The notes under the pieces are model-generated. The model was given only the letters and a program-made list of their open reading frames with translations. It searched no databases and was not told where the DNA came from. From an uncultured Flavobacteriaceae bacterium (GTDB lineage: Bacteria > Bacteroidota > Bacteroidia > Flavobacteriales > Flavobacteriaceae): a stretch of DNA of 64,000 bases. Position numbers and translations under genes: made by a program. Shown piece after piece: positions 24,908 to 33,880 of the stretch (positions within the stretch are counted from its first letter, which is position 1; each line of letters begins with the position of its first letter). The DNA is taken from NCBI GenBank assembly GCA_937929935.1, contig CALFUL010000021.1, positions 62,001 to 126,000 of the forward strand, in the 5' to 3' direction.

Positions 24908-25960
24908 ATGTTTGAAAATAAAAGTCAAGAAAATACTTCTCTAGAGAAGTTAGGTGAATTTGGTCTTATTGAGCGATTATCAAAAAGTTTTGATTGTGTC
25001 AATGAAAGTACCATTAAAGGTATTGGCGATGATAGTGCCGTTCTTGATTTCAAGAATAAGAAAACACTTATTTCTACTGATTTATTGGTTGAAGGCGTCC
25101 ATTTTGATTTAGCCTATGTTCCTTTAAAACATCTAGGATACAAAGCTGTGGTAGTAAATCTTTCAGATATCTATGCCATGAATGCAGTGCCTACCCAAAT
25201 TACAGTGTCAATTGCGGTTTCAAATCGCTTTCCTTTAGAGGCCATTGAAGAATTATATGCAGGCATTGCCCTAGCTTCAAAGAAATATGGTGTTGACCTT
25301 GTTGGTGGTGACACCACCTCTTCAACCAAAGGTTTACTTATAAGTGTTACAGCAATAGGTGTTGCTGATGAAAAAAACATTACGTACCGAAACGGTGCTC
25401 AAGTTGATGATTTATTGGTGGTTACAGGTGATCTTGGAGCAGCTTATCTAGGCCTTCAAGTTCTTGAACGCGAAAATGAAGTATTTAAAGTGAACCCTAA
25501 TAGTCAACCTGATTTAGTAGGGTATACCTACCTGGTTGAAAGACAACTAAAACCAGAAGCCAGAAAAGATATTAATGGTCTATTAAAAGTTCTTGGTGTA
25601 AACCCTACGTCAATGATTGATATTAGTGACGGACTCTCCTCTGAAATTTTACACTTATGTAAACAGAGTGAGGTGGGGTGCAATTTGTACGAAGAAAAAA
25701 TACCGCTTGACCCTACCGTAATTTCAACATGCGAAGAGTTCTCTATTGATAGCACCATGGTGGCCCTTAGTGGTGGCGAAGATTATGAGCTATTATTTAC
25801 AGTCAATCAAAAAGATTACGACAAAATAAAAGGCAACCCTAACTTAACAGTTATTGGTCATATGACTGAAGCTAAAGAAGGTAAACACATGGTTACCCGA
25901 GCAAATACTAAAGTGCCATTAACTGCTCAGGGTTGGAATTCTTTTTCGGAAGGAAATTAA
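24908..25960 (+). CDS. thiL: Thiamine-monophosphate kinase
   Basis: 350 residues. ThiL phosphorylates thiamine phosphate to the active cofactor thiamine diphosphate. Family motifs: GIGDDSAVLD (~39-48), STDLLVEGVHFDL, VVNLSDIYAMNA, LVGGDTTSS, MIDISDGLSSE and SGGEDYELLF. No other thi genes or THI-box are visible nearby. A membrane AraC-type regulator gene follows 37 bp later and may be in the same transcript. Confidence 0.96.
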   Translation: MFENKSQENTSLEKLGEFGLIERLSKSFDCVNESTIKGIGDDSAVLDFKNKKTLISTDLLVEGVHFDLAYVPLKHLGYKAVVVNLSDIYAMNAVPTQITVSIAVSNRFPLEAIEELYAGIALASKKYGVDLVGGDTTSSTKGLLISVTAIGVADEKNITYRNGAQVDDLLVVTGDLGAAYLGLQVLERENEVFKVNPNSQPDLVGYTYLVERQLKPEARKDINGLLKVLGVNPTSMIDISDGLSSEILHLCKQSEVGCNLYEEKIPLDPTVISTCEEFSIDSTMVALSGGEDYELLFTVNQKDYDKIKGNPNLTVIGHMTEAKEGKHMVTRANTKVPLTAQGWNSFSEGN

Positions 25961-25997
25961 TTTGAGTAGCTTGTAGTCACTTTACAACACCACTCAT

Positions 25998-27158
25998 ATG
26001 GAAATCATTTTAAATGCTGGGCTTGGCATTGGTGTCTTAATGTTGTTACTCTTACTTTTTAAGCGGAACAAAAACCAAAGCGATTATCTCTTTTTAGGGT
26101 GGATTTTAGTCGTTTTAGGTCAAATATGCTCGTACGAGTTTTCAATTTATCAATCGGAAATTCATGGGCTTTGGGCAATTCTACTTTTTAGCCTACCCCT
26201 ACTTGGCGCACCTCTTTTGTTTCTTTATATTATATCACTAACTGGAAAGCGTGTTACTTGGAAAACTACACTTTTGCATTTAGGAGCGTATTTCATTTAC
26301 GTTATCATCTTTATTACGTTCCAACAAAAAGAAAATCTTGACTTGAGATTAATCCATGGCTATATAAATTTATTCGAAAACTCACCTCAATGGATGGAAT
26401 ACTATGCCATCCCTTTAGCCATTTCAGGTTTGGTGTATTGTATTTGGGATTTAATTTTACTCAAAAACCACAGTCAGGCCATTGTGAACCTTTTCTCCTT
26501 TGATGAAAAAATTAATCTTAAGTGGTTGCATTATGTAGTGTATTCTTATTTAGTTCTTTTTATTCTAGCCTCTTTTTTAGTTTTTGGCGCTACTCAATTT
26601 CAACTTTTCCCTATTAAAAATGCTTTTGCACTAATTGGCATTTGCTTAAGTGTTATTTTGATTGCCTTTGGTTTTTATGGGTTCAGACAAACCACAATTT
26701 TCTCGAATTTCGATACTCAAGAAATTTTCAATTTATATGCGGATAAAAATTATTCTGAAAAAGCGTCATATTCTAAGTCAGGACTTACTCCAGAAAAAAT
26801 AAAAAGTTTGGCAAATCAATTGACTGAACATATGGAAATCACAAAACCCTTTTTAGATGAAAATCTTAGCTTAACACGACTTGCCGAACAAAGTGAAATC
26901 TCTCAGTCACATCTCTCACAAATCATCAATCAGCATTTTAAAATGAACTTTTATGATTTTGTAAATTACTATCGGGTTGAAGAAGCAAAACTACAACTCT
27001 CTTCTTCAGAATTTGAACATTTAACCTTATTAGGCATCGCATTCGATTGTGGTTTTCAATCTAAATCTTCTTTTAATCGATATTTTAAAAAGTTCTGCGA
27101 AACCACGCCTTCAGAATTCAAAAAAAATACAACAAATAAGACTCAGCCTAAAGGTTGA
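25998..27158 (+). CDS. Membrane-bound AraC-family transcriptional regulator
   Basis: 386 residues. Seven hydrophobic helices fill residues ~5-230, followed by a linker and a C-terminal AraC DNA-binding domain (~275-380): LSLTRLAEQSEISQSHLSQIIN is the first HTH and LLGIAFDCGFQSKSSFNRYFKK the second. This 7TM-AraC layout is common in Flavobacteriia and presumably couples an envelope or small-molecule signal to transcription. The next gene, a DUF2306-like membrane protein, is a reasonable partner or target. Confidence 0.88.
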   Translation: MEIILNAGLGIGVLMLLLLLFKRNKNQSDYLFLGWILVVLGQICSYEFSIYQSEIHGLWAILLFSLPLLGAPLLFLYIISLTGKRVTWKTTLLHLGAYFIYVIIFITFQQKENLDLRLIHGYINLFENSPQWMEYYAIPLAISGLVYCIWDLILLKNHSQAIVNLFSFDEKINLKWLHYVVYSYLVLFILASFLVFGATQFQLFPIKNAFALIGICLSVILIAFGFYGFRQTTIFSNFDTQEIFNLYADKNYSEKASYSKSGLTPEKIKSLANQLTEHMEITKPFLDENLSLTRLAEQSEISQSHLSQIINQHFKMNFYDFVNYYRVEEAKLQLSSSEFEHLTLLGIAFDCGFQSKSSFNRYFKKFCETTPSEFKKNTTNKTQPKG

Positions 27159-27207
27159 GTCGTCTGAAACAAAAGCTTCATAGATATTTGAACAAAATCA
27201 AAAAACT

Positions 27208-27864
27208 ATGGAAGACTTCACATTTTCGCATTCTGTTAATATTATAGTTCATGTTACATTAGGGTCGTTGGCTTTGCTTTTAGGATTATTCATTTTACTT
27301 GCAAAGAAAGGAACAAAACTTCATAAAAAAAGCGGAGTAGCATTCCTAGCTCTAACCACAGTAGTTGTATTCACTGGGCTTTTAGGCGTACTAGTATTCG
27401 CTCGAAATTTTTATCTCCTGGTTTTAACAGTCTTGAGTGGATACTTTGCTTATTCAGGCTTTAGAATAATAAAACTAAAATCAAATAAGCCAAATGTAAT
27501 TGATATTGTTATCGCTTTGGTAAGTTTAAGTTCCGGTATTTACTTTTTATATTACCTTAAATCTTTTGGATATTTTTGGTCTCCTGGCATTGTTTACTCA
27601 ACTGTTGGGGCTCTATTTCTAATTGTTGCCTATGACCTCTTGCGATATGTTATACCGCAAAAAAAATACAAAAATCTCTGGCTCTATGAGCACATTTATA
27701 AGATGATAGGTGCTTTTACTGCACTCTTAGGTGCTGCAACAGGAATAATTTTGGCAAATTATAAACCATATAGTCAATTTCTACCCTCGATTTTTGGAAC
27801 TATACTAGCCATAGGTTTTATCATACACTATTACAGAAAAAATACTCGAAAAAAAAGGATTTGA
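27208..27864 (+). CDS. DUF2306-like integral membrane protein
   Basis: 218 residues with six to seven hydrophobic segments spread along its length (first HVTLGSLALLLGLFILLAKKGTKLHKKSGVAF-like, with a His/Lys-rich loop at ~40). This resembles the DUF2306 family. Histidines near helix ends (HVTLG, LHKKSG, YEHIYKM) could bind haem or metal, but that is only a suggestion. It lies 49 bp after the AraC regulator gene in the same direction. Confidence 0.7.
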   Translation: MEDFTFSHSVNIIVHVTLGSLALLLGLFILLAKKGTKLHKKSGVAFLALTTVVVFTGLLGVLVFARNFYLLVLTVLSGYFAYSGFRIIKLKSNKPNVIDIVIALVSLSSGIYFLYYLKSFGYFWSPGIVYSTVGALFLIVAYDLLRYVIPQKKYKNLWLYEHIYKMIGAFTALLGAATGIILANYKPYSQFLPSIFGTILAIGFIIHYYRKNTRKKRI

Positions 27865-27876
27865 AGAAATGCTAAC

Positions 27877-27903
27877 AAAAAAATACCCCCCTAAAAAGCG
27901 GGG
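27877..27903 (-). terminator. Leftward terminator, copy 1 of the tandem unit
   Basis: The hairpin CCCC-C-CT aaaa AG-C-GGGG (27886-27903, one C-C mismatch) is followed on the minus strand by TATTTTTTT (plus A-run 27877-27883). Confidence 0.6.
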
Positions 27904-27957
27904 TTAATTCAATTACTTAATTTGTTTCGCATGTAATGCTTTACAAATAGGAGTTTC
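27902..27957 (-). repeat. 56-bp tandem unit, copy 1
   Basis: Differs from the copy at 27998-28053 at only four of 56 positions, with a 96-bp period. On the minus strand each copy runs straight into its own terminator hairpin. Read in one minus frame both copies encode ETPICKALHAKQI plus one residue and then a stop, but no start codon is linked to that frame. Confidence 0.75.
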
Positions 27958-27972
27958 GCAAAAACAACCCTC

Positions 27973-28000
27973 AAAAAAAGACCTTGCTCTTCAGCAAGGT
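27973..28000 (-). terminator. Leftward terminator, copy 2 of the tandem unit
   Basis: A perfect 8-bp stem, ACCTTGCT (27981-27988) and AGCAAGGT (27993-28000), with a GAAG loop on the minus strand, followed there by CTTTTTTTGA. The hairpin sequence is unrelated to that of copy 1 although the flanking 56 bp are conserved. Confidence 0.75.
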
Positions 28001-28053
28001 TAATTCAACTACCCAATTTGTTTCGCATGTAATGCTTTACAAATCGGAGTTTC
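27998..28053 (-). repeat. 56-bp tandem unit, copy 2
   Basis: Partner of 27902-27957. It lies 168 bp downstream of the small zinc-ribbon gene on the minus strand, so both copies may be the 3-prime UTR of that transcript or separate small RNAs. Confidence 0.75.
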
Positions 28054-28159
28054 ATTAAAAAAATTCCCAAAAATTAAGCGCTATCCTATCAAAGCTGTTG
28101 TGGGGCGAACGACAGATAAGAGTTTAGGTGCTAACTTAATCTTCGGGAATAAATCTTAA

Positions 28160-28180
28160 ATTTTAATTCAGAATTAAAAT
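28160..28180. repeat. AT-rich perfect hairpin
   Basis: ATTTTAATT (28160-28168) and AATTAAAAT (28172-28180) around CAG. A second small one, AGCATA-GTT-TATGCT, lies about 20 bp further at 28190-28205. Both lie between the zinc-ribbon gene and the tandem units. Otherwise 28054-28220 shows nothing I recognise. Confidence 0.35.
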
Positions 28181-28220
28181 CCGGTGCCAAAGCATAGTTT
28201 ATGCTAAATAAGTATTATTC

Positions 28221-28439
28221 TCAAGCTACTTGCGCTGCAGCTCTATGTCTTTTTTGATAAATTTTTTCTAATGTTTTATTGATGTCTTCTAACTCTGGAG
28301 TTATCGCAGATAAGTTTCCGCTAACATCAGTGGTCACATGCTTCTCGCAATGCACACACTTATATTCTTTGATATGTTGAGTAATATTTTTTGAAACGGA
28401 GTAGTGATGTCCGAAAAAGTTACATAATACTTTTTTCAT
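28221..28439 (-). CDS. Small protein with a zinc-ribbon-like CxxC and histidines
   Basis: 72 residues, cytoplasmic. The N-terminal third holds possible metal ligands: C6, H11-H12, H22, and C28-V-H-C31-E-K-H34 (YKCVHCEKHV). The remainder is a charged helix (ITPELEDINKTLEKIYQKRHRAA). It is too short to assign to a family with confidence; it resembles small prophage-derived or DUF1660-like proteins. It stands alone, followed by a long structured 3-prime region. An ordinary ATG start at 28437-28439. Confidence 0.6.
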   Translation of the reverse strand: MKKVLCNFFGHHYSVSKNITQHIKEYKCVHCEKHVTTDVSGNLSAITPELEDINKTLEKIYQKRHRAAAQVA

Positions 28440-28551
28440 GTTGGCGTTGTTTGGTAAAACTTGGGTTTAAATTTGAAACCTCTTTCGAAATTTCTATTAC
28501 CCCAACGCAAGGCTCTTCTATTTTATTGGCTACCTATTTCTAATTATTGCC

Positions 28552-28587
28552 TTTTTTCGATGAATGACATTTTTTTCGATGAATGAC
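28552..28587 (+). repeat. Tandem 17-bp direct repeat TTTTTTCGATGAATGAC (19-bp period)
   Basis: Two perfect copies, 28552-28568 and 28571-28587, lie in the region between the divergent zinc-ribbon gene and brnQ, 77 bp before the brnQ start. The core TTCGATGAAT also forms the inverted pair at 7204-7250. Likely a transcription-factor site. Confidence 0.6.
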
Positions 28588-28663
28588 CTAGTTTACAATT
28601 CAATACAGCTCTTTCTTAGACACATTTTTTAGATTATCTTTCAAACCAATTTTAAAAACTTAC

Positions 28664-29962
28664 ATGAATAAAACAAAAGAAACCTTAGTAACTGCTTTTG
28701 CCCTTTTCTCATTATTTTTTGGTGCAGGCAATTTGCTCTTACCCCCACTTCTTGGGTATAACTCAGGCGAAGATTGGTTTTGGGTAACTGTTGGTTTTAT
28801 GGTAACAGCAGTGGTCATACCTATCTTAGGTATTCTTGCTCATGCCAAGCGGCAAGGCACTATGTATGATTTTGGCAAAAAAGTGTCACCCGCCTTTAGC
28901 ACCATTTATTGTATAATCGTGTATCTGATTTCAGTAACCATACCGTCGCCAAGAACGGCATCAGCAACGCATGAAATTGCAATACACCCATCCTTTGGTA
29001 CGAGTCCGTTATTGACCAGCAGCATCTATTTTACTTTGGTATTGGTATTTGTTTTAAATAGATCTAAAATTTTATCATTTATTGGCAAATTCTTGACCCC
29101 TATCATTGTATTAATGCTCATTGCAGTAATTACCATTGGTTTATTTTCTTCGGATGGATTGATGAATACCTCAACTTTTAAAACGCCAATAGTCAGCGGT
29201 ATTTTAGAAGGCTATCAAACTTTTGATGCCATTGGCGCTGTAGTTGTTGGTGCCGTAGTAATTATTTCTTTGAATTTAAGAGGGCATACTTCTTTCGAAG
29301 CAAAAAAAGAAATGATTCGTAAATCAGGATTTATTGCGGGCATAGGATTACTTCTTATATATGCCGGATTAATTTCAGTAGGTTCTTTTTACGGTGGTAA
29401 TATTGAAATAGATAATACACTTAGTGGCGATATGCAGCGTGCAAATTTATTAAGAGGAATAAGCATTTCCTCACTTGGTACTTTTGGCAATAAAATTCTC
29501 AGCATACTCATCGCCCTTGCTTGTTTCACTACCGCCGTAGGTATTGTTACAGGAACCGCTGATTATGTGAAACAACTTTTCAATGGCTCGCAAAAAGCTT
29601 ACATTATTACGGGTGTTGTCGCTAGTTGTGTTGGCGTATTAATTGGTCAACTTGATTTTCATTCTATTATAATTATTGCGATACCAGCGCTAATGATTAT
29701 TTACCCCATAACTATAATATTGATTTTGTTGAATGTAGTACCAGATAGGTATGCATCGCCAAAAGTTTTTAAGGCCGTTGTGATTACTACTATTATTTTT
29801 AGTTTACCTGATTTCTTAGGTAGCATAAACCCTCATATTCTTGACGGAATAAACCTTAGTTGGATCCCTTTATCGCAATTCAGTTTGGGGTGGGTGCTGC
29901 CGACTTTGGTGGTTTTTGTTGTTTCTAACTTGCTTGGTGGAAAAATTAAGGAACACTTTTAA
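28664..29962 (+). CDS. brnQ: Branched-chain amino acid transport system II carrier protein (BrnQ/LIVCS)
   Basis: 432 residues with about twelve hydrophobic helices. The family-defining N-terminus is present: LVTAFALFSLFFGAGNLLLPPLLG. Further LIVCS landmarks are GYQTFDAIGAVVVGAVVI and the TAVGIVTGTADY stretch. It is an inner-membrane Na+(or H+)-coupled carrier for leucine, isoleucine and valine. It stands alone behind the tandem 17-bp repeats and a possible -7 box (TATCTTTC at 28635-28642, one base off consensus). Confidence 0.94.
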   Translation: MNKTKETLVTAFALFSLFFGAGNLLLPPLLGYNSGEDWFWVTVGFMVTAVVIPILGILAHAKRQGTMYDFGKKVSPAFSTIYCIIVYLISVTIPSPRTASATHEIAIHPSFGTSPLLTSSIYFTLVLVFVLNRSKILSFIGKFLTPIIVLMLIAVITIGLFSSDGLMNTSTFKTPIVSGILEGYQTFDAIGAVVVGAVVIISLNLRGHTSFEAKKEMIRKSGFIAGIGLLLIYAGLISVGSFYGGNIEIDNTLSGDMQRANLLRGISISSLGTFGNKILSILIALACFTTAVGIVTGTADYVKQLFNGSQKAYIITGVVASCVGVLIGQLDFHSIIIIAIPALMIIYPITIILILLNVVPDRYASPKVFKAVVITTIIFSLPDFLGSINPHILDGINLSWIPLSQFSLGWVLPTLVVFVVSNLLGGKIKEHF

Positions 29963-29998
29963 ATAATTATTCTCTTGTATTTATATTTATTGGATTCT

Positions 29999-32900
29999 TT
30001 ACTCTAAATATTTTTTCAGAGTAGCTTCTTTCTGTTTCGGAATTTCGGCTATTTGCTTTTCTAATGTTTGAATTTTCTTCTCAATCTTCTCTATTTCAGA
30101 AACTATTTTTTCTTGGTCTTTTAATGGTGGGAGAGGGATTTTGAACTCTTCTAATTGTAGTTTTGTAATAGCTTGACGAGAAGTACCACCATCACCAATT
30201 TCTAATAATCTTTCTTTAACGGAAGAACCAACTAAAGTCATTTGCAAATATTTTGGTAATGCCTTTTCATTTGTTCTAATTATTGAAACATGCTGATTAA
30301 CTCTTGCAGGAAGATACTTGTCTTCTACAATACAACATCTTGCTACAGACGCTCCTGTTATATTAAAGAGAATGTCATTTTTTTCAACTGTCACATTATC
30401 TAACTTTTTAGCTTGTTCTTCATTGATATGAGCTAAACCTTTTTCTACAAATCCTTCATCGTAAATATTTTGACTTCTTATTAAACTAATACCACTACTC
30501 TGATAAGACCCTTTACCGCCTTTTGGTGTAGCTCCACTTCCAATTTTTGTAGTGATGTCTTCAAGTTTAACTAAACCACCTTTTGAGTTATTGATTATCC
30601 TTCCAATACCTTTTCTCAGCTCCTTAATTTCTCCAACTGCTTTCTGCTCCTGTTTTTCTAATTTTTCAATTTCAGCAACTATTTTTTGTTGAATGTCTTT
30701 TGGTGGTAGGGGAATCGGAAAAGGACCTAAGTTTGTTCTTGTTATCTGTGGTTGTGCCGTGCCCGTAATTACACTATTTAATTCAATATTTGCCAAGTAA
30801 ATCTTCAAAAAGCCTTTTTGTAATGATTCAGTTTTTGGTCTTATAACCATTGCGTTTCCAGTAATCCATGATTTTGGCTCTGTATAATTTAACCTTCCAC
30901 AAGTTGCGCCTCTACATGTGATTGCTATTTCTGAAAATTCATGATTATATTCAGAGTAGTAACCTATGACTCCATTTGCACCATAAACTTTGTACTTTCC
31001 TTTATCTTTGACTTGTTGTGAAGTAATTGTTTTTGGCTGGTATATTTCGCACATTTTATCTAGTGTGGAGATATCCCACCTACTCTCAAAGTTTACTTTT
31101 TTTTTAGTTGAAAGTGATATACTTTTTTCAAAGTCAACACGGTCAAAGGTTAGCATGTCTATCAGCCTATGATAACTTATGTTTTGCTTTAAGCTATCTG
31201 GCAATTCTACATCAAACTCATTATTAAATGCTTTGTAAATGTACGTACTTGCTTTTTCTGGGTTTTCAAAGTTGGAGGTATCATATAATTGTGTGCATTC
31301 GTCAATGCTTTTGCTGCGCTGAATTGGGTGAATGCCTTCACTACCTCTGCGGTTACTAAATTCATAGCCTAAAAAGGCTTTTTCTTGGTTTTTACTTCCT
31401 GTTTTAATTACCGCTAATTTTTGAGGAAATGCAAGAATAAAATGAAGCAATTTATCTTGCTCCAAAGCTAAGATCTTAGTCCATTTTTCAGACTCGTTTT
31501 TAGCCTTTATTTTCTTTGTATACTCTTGGTAAATTTCTTGATTTTGAATAGACTGGTTAGGTGATTTTTGTAAGAGTGTTTTATAATCCTCTAAAGAAAT
31601 AGACTCCCAAACGTGTTCTATATACTTTTTTAAAGGGTTTTCAATACCGTTAATAGTTATGTCATTCAAACTAGTGAAAAGCTTAAAAATCGCACTTTTA
31701 AAATTAATAACATCATAGTTATTTCTTCTGCGCAAAAAGAGTGTAACAGTGTTAGTGCCCGTAGCCATAAAAGTATTAGAGCCAAACTCTGCAATGGCGA
31801 TAATTTCAAAATACTGCAAAATCATTTCTCTTGATTTTGAGTAAATACCTGTATTACTTAAAATACTACTCGGTAAAATGATGCCGGCTATACCGCCATC
31901 TTTCAATAATTGTTTCGTACGCTCTATAAACAGACATTCTATCTCACTACTGTTATCAGTAAGGTAGTCATATAGTTCAAAATCATTTTCACTATAAAAC
32001 TTTCGTGCGTTATTCTTAAAAGATGAAACCGAATATGGAGGATTTGAAACTACAATGTCAAACTGTTTATTCTCTTTTTCAAAATCAGCATCTGCATGAT
32101 TTAAAGCGCCTTTATAATCCTTAGTAGTTTTGAAATTTCCTAGACCATCGCTATGCACAATTTGTGCTAGACCATCTCCATGTAAATAACAACCTACTTT
32201 ACCCACTTTAACCAAACGGTAATCTTTCTCTATACCATACACATATTTTAAAGCCCAATCAAAATGGTCATCTTGCCAATTTCTAATCTTTTTAGAAGTA
32301 TCAGAAAGATAGTCATCAGGGTTTTTAGCATCAATCAGTTGCTGCATGACATGCATACTCTCTGTTATGAAATGACCGCTGCCTGATGCGTAATCAATTA
32401 CCTTAGGCAGCAAGTTATTTTTCTCTCCTTTTTCGAGTTTCTCATTTACCAAAGTGTCAATTGGCAAGCTTCTAATTATAAATTGCGCTATAGGTACAGG
32501 TGTAAAAAATTGACCCGACTCTTGCTTTAAACCTGTAGTCAACAGAAGTTCAAAAAAGTCAGAAAGGTATTGTTGTTTCTTGGTGTAACGTATTTTATAG
32601 TTCTGAAGTAGCTCAACTATTTCCTTAACAACAACTGCATTTTCTTCAAATGAATCTGAATTAAAAACTTCTTTTATAGCAAATTCATTGTTTTTTTCTA
32701 GTCGAATTTTAGTGAGCGTATCTTTTATTTCTTGTTTAGTAAAATCGTCTAAGCCCGCGTATTTTTTATCAAAATCTTTATCAGAAATATCGGTTACTTC
32801 TTTTTCTAAAAACGCTTTCATGCCTTTAGAATACAAATCAGTTAACCTTTTTTGAAAAGAAACATGTGTATCTGCTGGGTACTTAATTCCATCATAAGTA

Positions 32901-33733
32901 TACGGAGCATAAAACCACTGAAACACTAATTCTTGATTAGGCTTGGTATGTTTTTCATCATAGATTTTACAGAGAAAAAGCGTGAAAATCTTATTGAACG
33001 CATTTGGTTTATCTGAAACTACGTTATGGCGTAATATCTCTAAAAATTGGTTGAATATAAAACTACTATCCTCTTCTTCAATGTCTTTTAAATCATTTAG
33101 AGTTAATGCTTTGCTTTCAAAATTGTAGCTATTTACCCAAGATTCAAAAACACCATTATTTTTGGTGAGTTTATTCCATCGATCATAAAAATCCTTGACG
33201 TTAGAAGTTTCTTTATACTCTTTTTCAATATTGATGATTTCATTTTGAAATTGAATTTTCCCATCAATAAATTGAGATGTATAGAGTAAAATAACATCTG
33301 CATTTTTATCTTGCTGAAAATACGTAAAAAGCTGTCCGCCGTTTTTATGAAGGTTACTTAACTCTTTTTCATATTCTTTGCCCCATGTTTTGCACTCAAT
33401 CATCATGTAAGCAGCCCCATCATCATGAGTTACTAAAACATCTAATCTTCCGCTAGTTCCATGACCCGTTTTCCAAGTTTTTTCTAGGGTAATGTTTTGA
33501 GGTTTGTAACCTTTTTCAAGCAACCTATCAACACATTCAAGAACGACCCAATTTTCTGCTTGCGAAAAGTTTTGAGTAGACTTACTTTCTGCTCTTATCT
33601 TATCTCCAAAATTGAAAGATTTTTTGTCAAAATTAACTTCTATAACGTACGCATCATATTTCTTTTGAAATATTCCTGATGCATTTTCTTTAGGATAAAA
33701 GCCAAGTGCCTTAACTAAAAGCTTAGTGTTCAT
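29999..33733 (-). CDS. Single-chain restriction-modification enzyme (endonuclease, N6-adenine methylase and two target-recognition domains)
   Basis: 1244 residues. In order: an HsdR-N-like PD-(D/E)xK nuclease (D98 in SGRLDVLV, E113-C-K115), a helical region (~210-400), and a gamma-class N6-adenine methylase with GQFFTP (407-412), motif I DYASGSGHF (447-455) and NPPY (564-567). Then come two type-I-S-like recognition domains (~885-1010 and ~1055-1203), each closed by a coiled coil (1012-1042 and 1205-1244). No helicase motifs, so it is a type IIG/IIL-like enzyme rather than type I. There is no partner gene beside it. The promoter has a palindrome upstream. Confidence 0.9.
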   Translation of the reverse strand: MNTKLLVKALGFYPKENASGIFQKKYDAYVIEVNFDKKSFNFGDKIRAESKSTQNFSQAENWVVLECVDRLLEKGYKPQNITLEKTWKTGHGTSGRLDVLVTHDDGAAYMMIECKTWGKEYEKELSNLHKNGGQLFTYFQQDKNADVILLYTSQFIDGKIQFQNEIINIEKEYKETSNVKDFYDRWNKLTKNNGVFESWVNSYNFESKALTLNDLKDIEEEDSSFIFNQFLEILRHNVVSDKPNAFNKIFTLFLCKIYDEKHTKPNQELVFQWFYAPYTYDGIKYPADTHVSFQKRLTDLYSKGMKAFLEKEVTDISDKDFDKKYAGLDDFTKQEIKDTLTKIRLEKNNEFAIKEVFNSDSFEENAVVVKEIVELLQNYKIRYTKKQQYLSDFFELLLTTGLKQESGQFFTPVPIAQFIIRSLPIDTLVNEKLEKGEKNNLLPKVIDYASGSGHFITESMHVMQQLIDAKNPDDYLSDTSKKIRNWQDDHFDWALKYVYGIEKDYRLVKVGKVGCYLHGDGLAQIVHSDGLGNFKTTKDYKGALNHADADFEKENKQFDIVVSNPPYSVSSFKNNARKFYSENDFELYDYLTDNSSEIECLFIERTKQLLKDGGIAGIILPSSILSNTGIYSKSREMILQYFEIIAIAEFGSNTFMATGTNTVTLFLRRRNNYDVINFKSAIFKLFTSLNDITINGIENPLKKYIEHVWESISLEDYKTLLQKSPNQSIQNQEIYQEYTKKIKAKNESEKWTKILALEQDKLLHFILAFPQKLAVIKTGSKNQEKAFLGYEFSNRRGSEGIHPIQRSKSIDECTQLYDTSNFENPEKASTYIYKAFNNEFDVELPDSLKQNISYHRLIDMLTFDRVDFEKSISLSTKKKVNFESRWDISTLDKMCEIYQPKTITSQQVKDKGKYKVYGANGVIGYYSEYNHEFSEIAITCRGATCGRLNYTEPKSWITGNAMVIRPKTESLQKGFLKIYLANIELNSVITGTAQPQITRTNLGPFPIPLPPKDIQQKIVAEIEKLEKQEQKAVGEIKELRKGIGRIINNSKGGLVKLEDITTKIGSGATPKGGKGSYQSSGISLIRSQNIYDEGFVEKGLAHINEEQAKKLDNVTVEKNDILFNITGASVARCCIVEDKYLPARVNQHVSIIRTNEKALPKYLQMTLVGSSVKERLLEIGDGGTSRQAITKLQLEEFKIPLPPLKDQEKIVSEIEKIEKKIQTLEKQIAEIPKQKEATLKKYLE

Positions 33734-33807
33734 GGTTGATTTTGCTTACAAATTTAGAGAAAGACATTGCTTAAAATGCAAATAAATCGAATAAACAATA
33801 TTCTTAA

Positions 33808-33815
33808 CAAAAGTA
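33808..33815 (-). promoter_or_regulatory. -7 box (TACTTTTG) of the restriction-modification gene
   Basis: TACTTTTG on the minus strand, 74 bp before the ATG, fits TAnnTTTG. No TTG lies at the usual -33 distance; a palindrome occupies that region instead. Confidence 0.45.
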
Positions 33816-33816
33816 A

Positions 33817-33850
33817 TTACTAAATTATGGAAATAATCCATATTTAGTAA
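33817..33850. promoter_or_regulatory. 34-bp palindrome over the -33 region of the restriction-modification promoter
   Basis: TTACTAAATTATGGA (33817-33831) faces TCCATATTTAGTAA (33837-33850), complementary apart from one extra T, with a 5-nt centre. It directly abuts the -7 box. It could be an operator, or a weak hairpin after pepP; no T-run follows. Confidence 0.45.
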
Positions 33851-33880
33851 AATATTAGGAATAAATCCAAGAATGATAAT

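Noticed and set aside
27902-28053. CRISPR-like interpretation of the tandem units
   Set aside because: Only two copies, each fused to a terminator, no uniform spacers and no cas genes.
29999-33733. BREX PglX or type I HsdM call
   Set aside because: The N-terminal PD-(D/E)xK domain and the two fused recognition domains fit a type IIG/IIL-like enzyme better, and no BREX or HsdR/HsdS genes are nearby.
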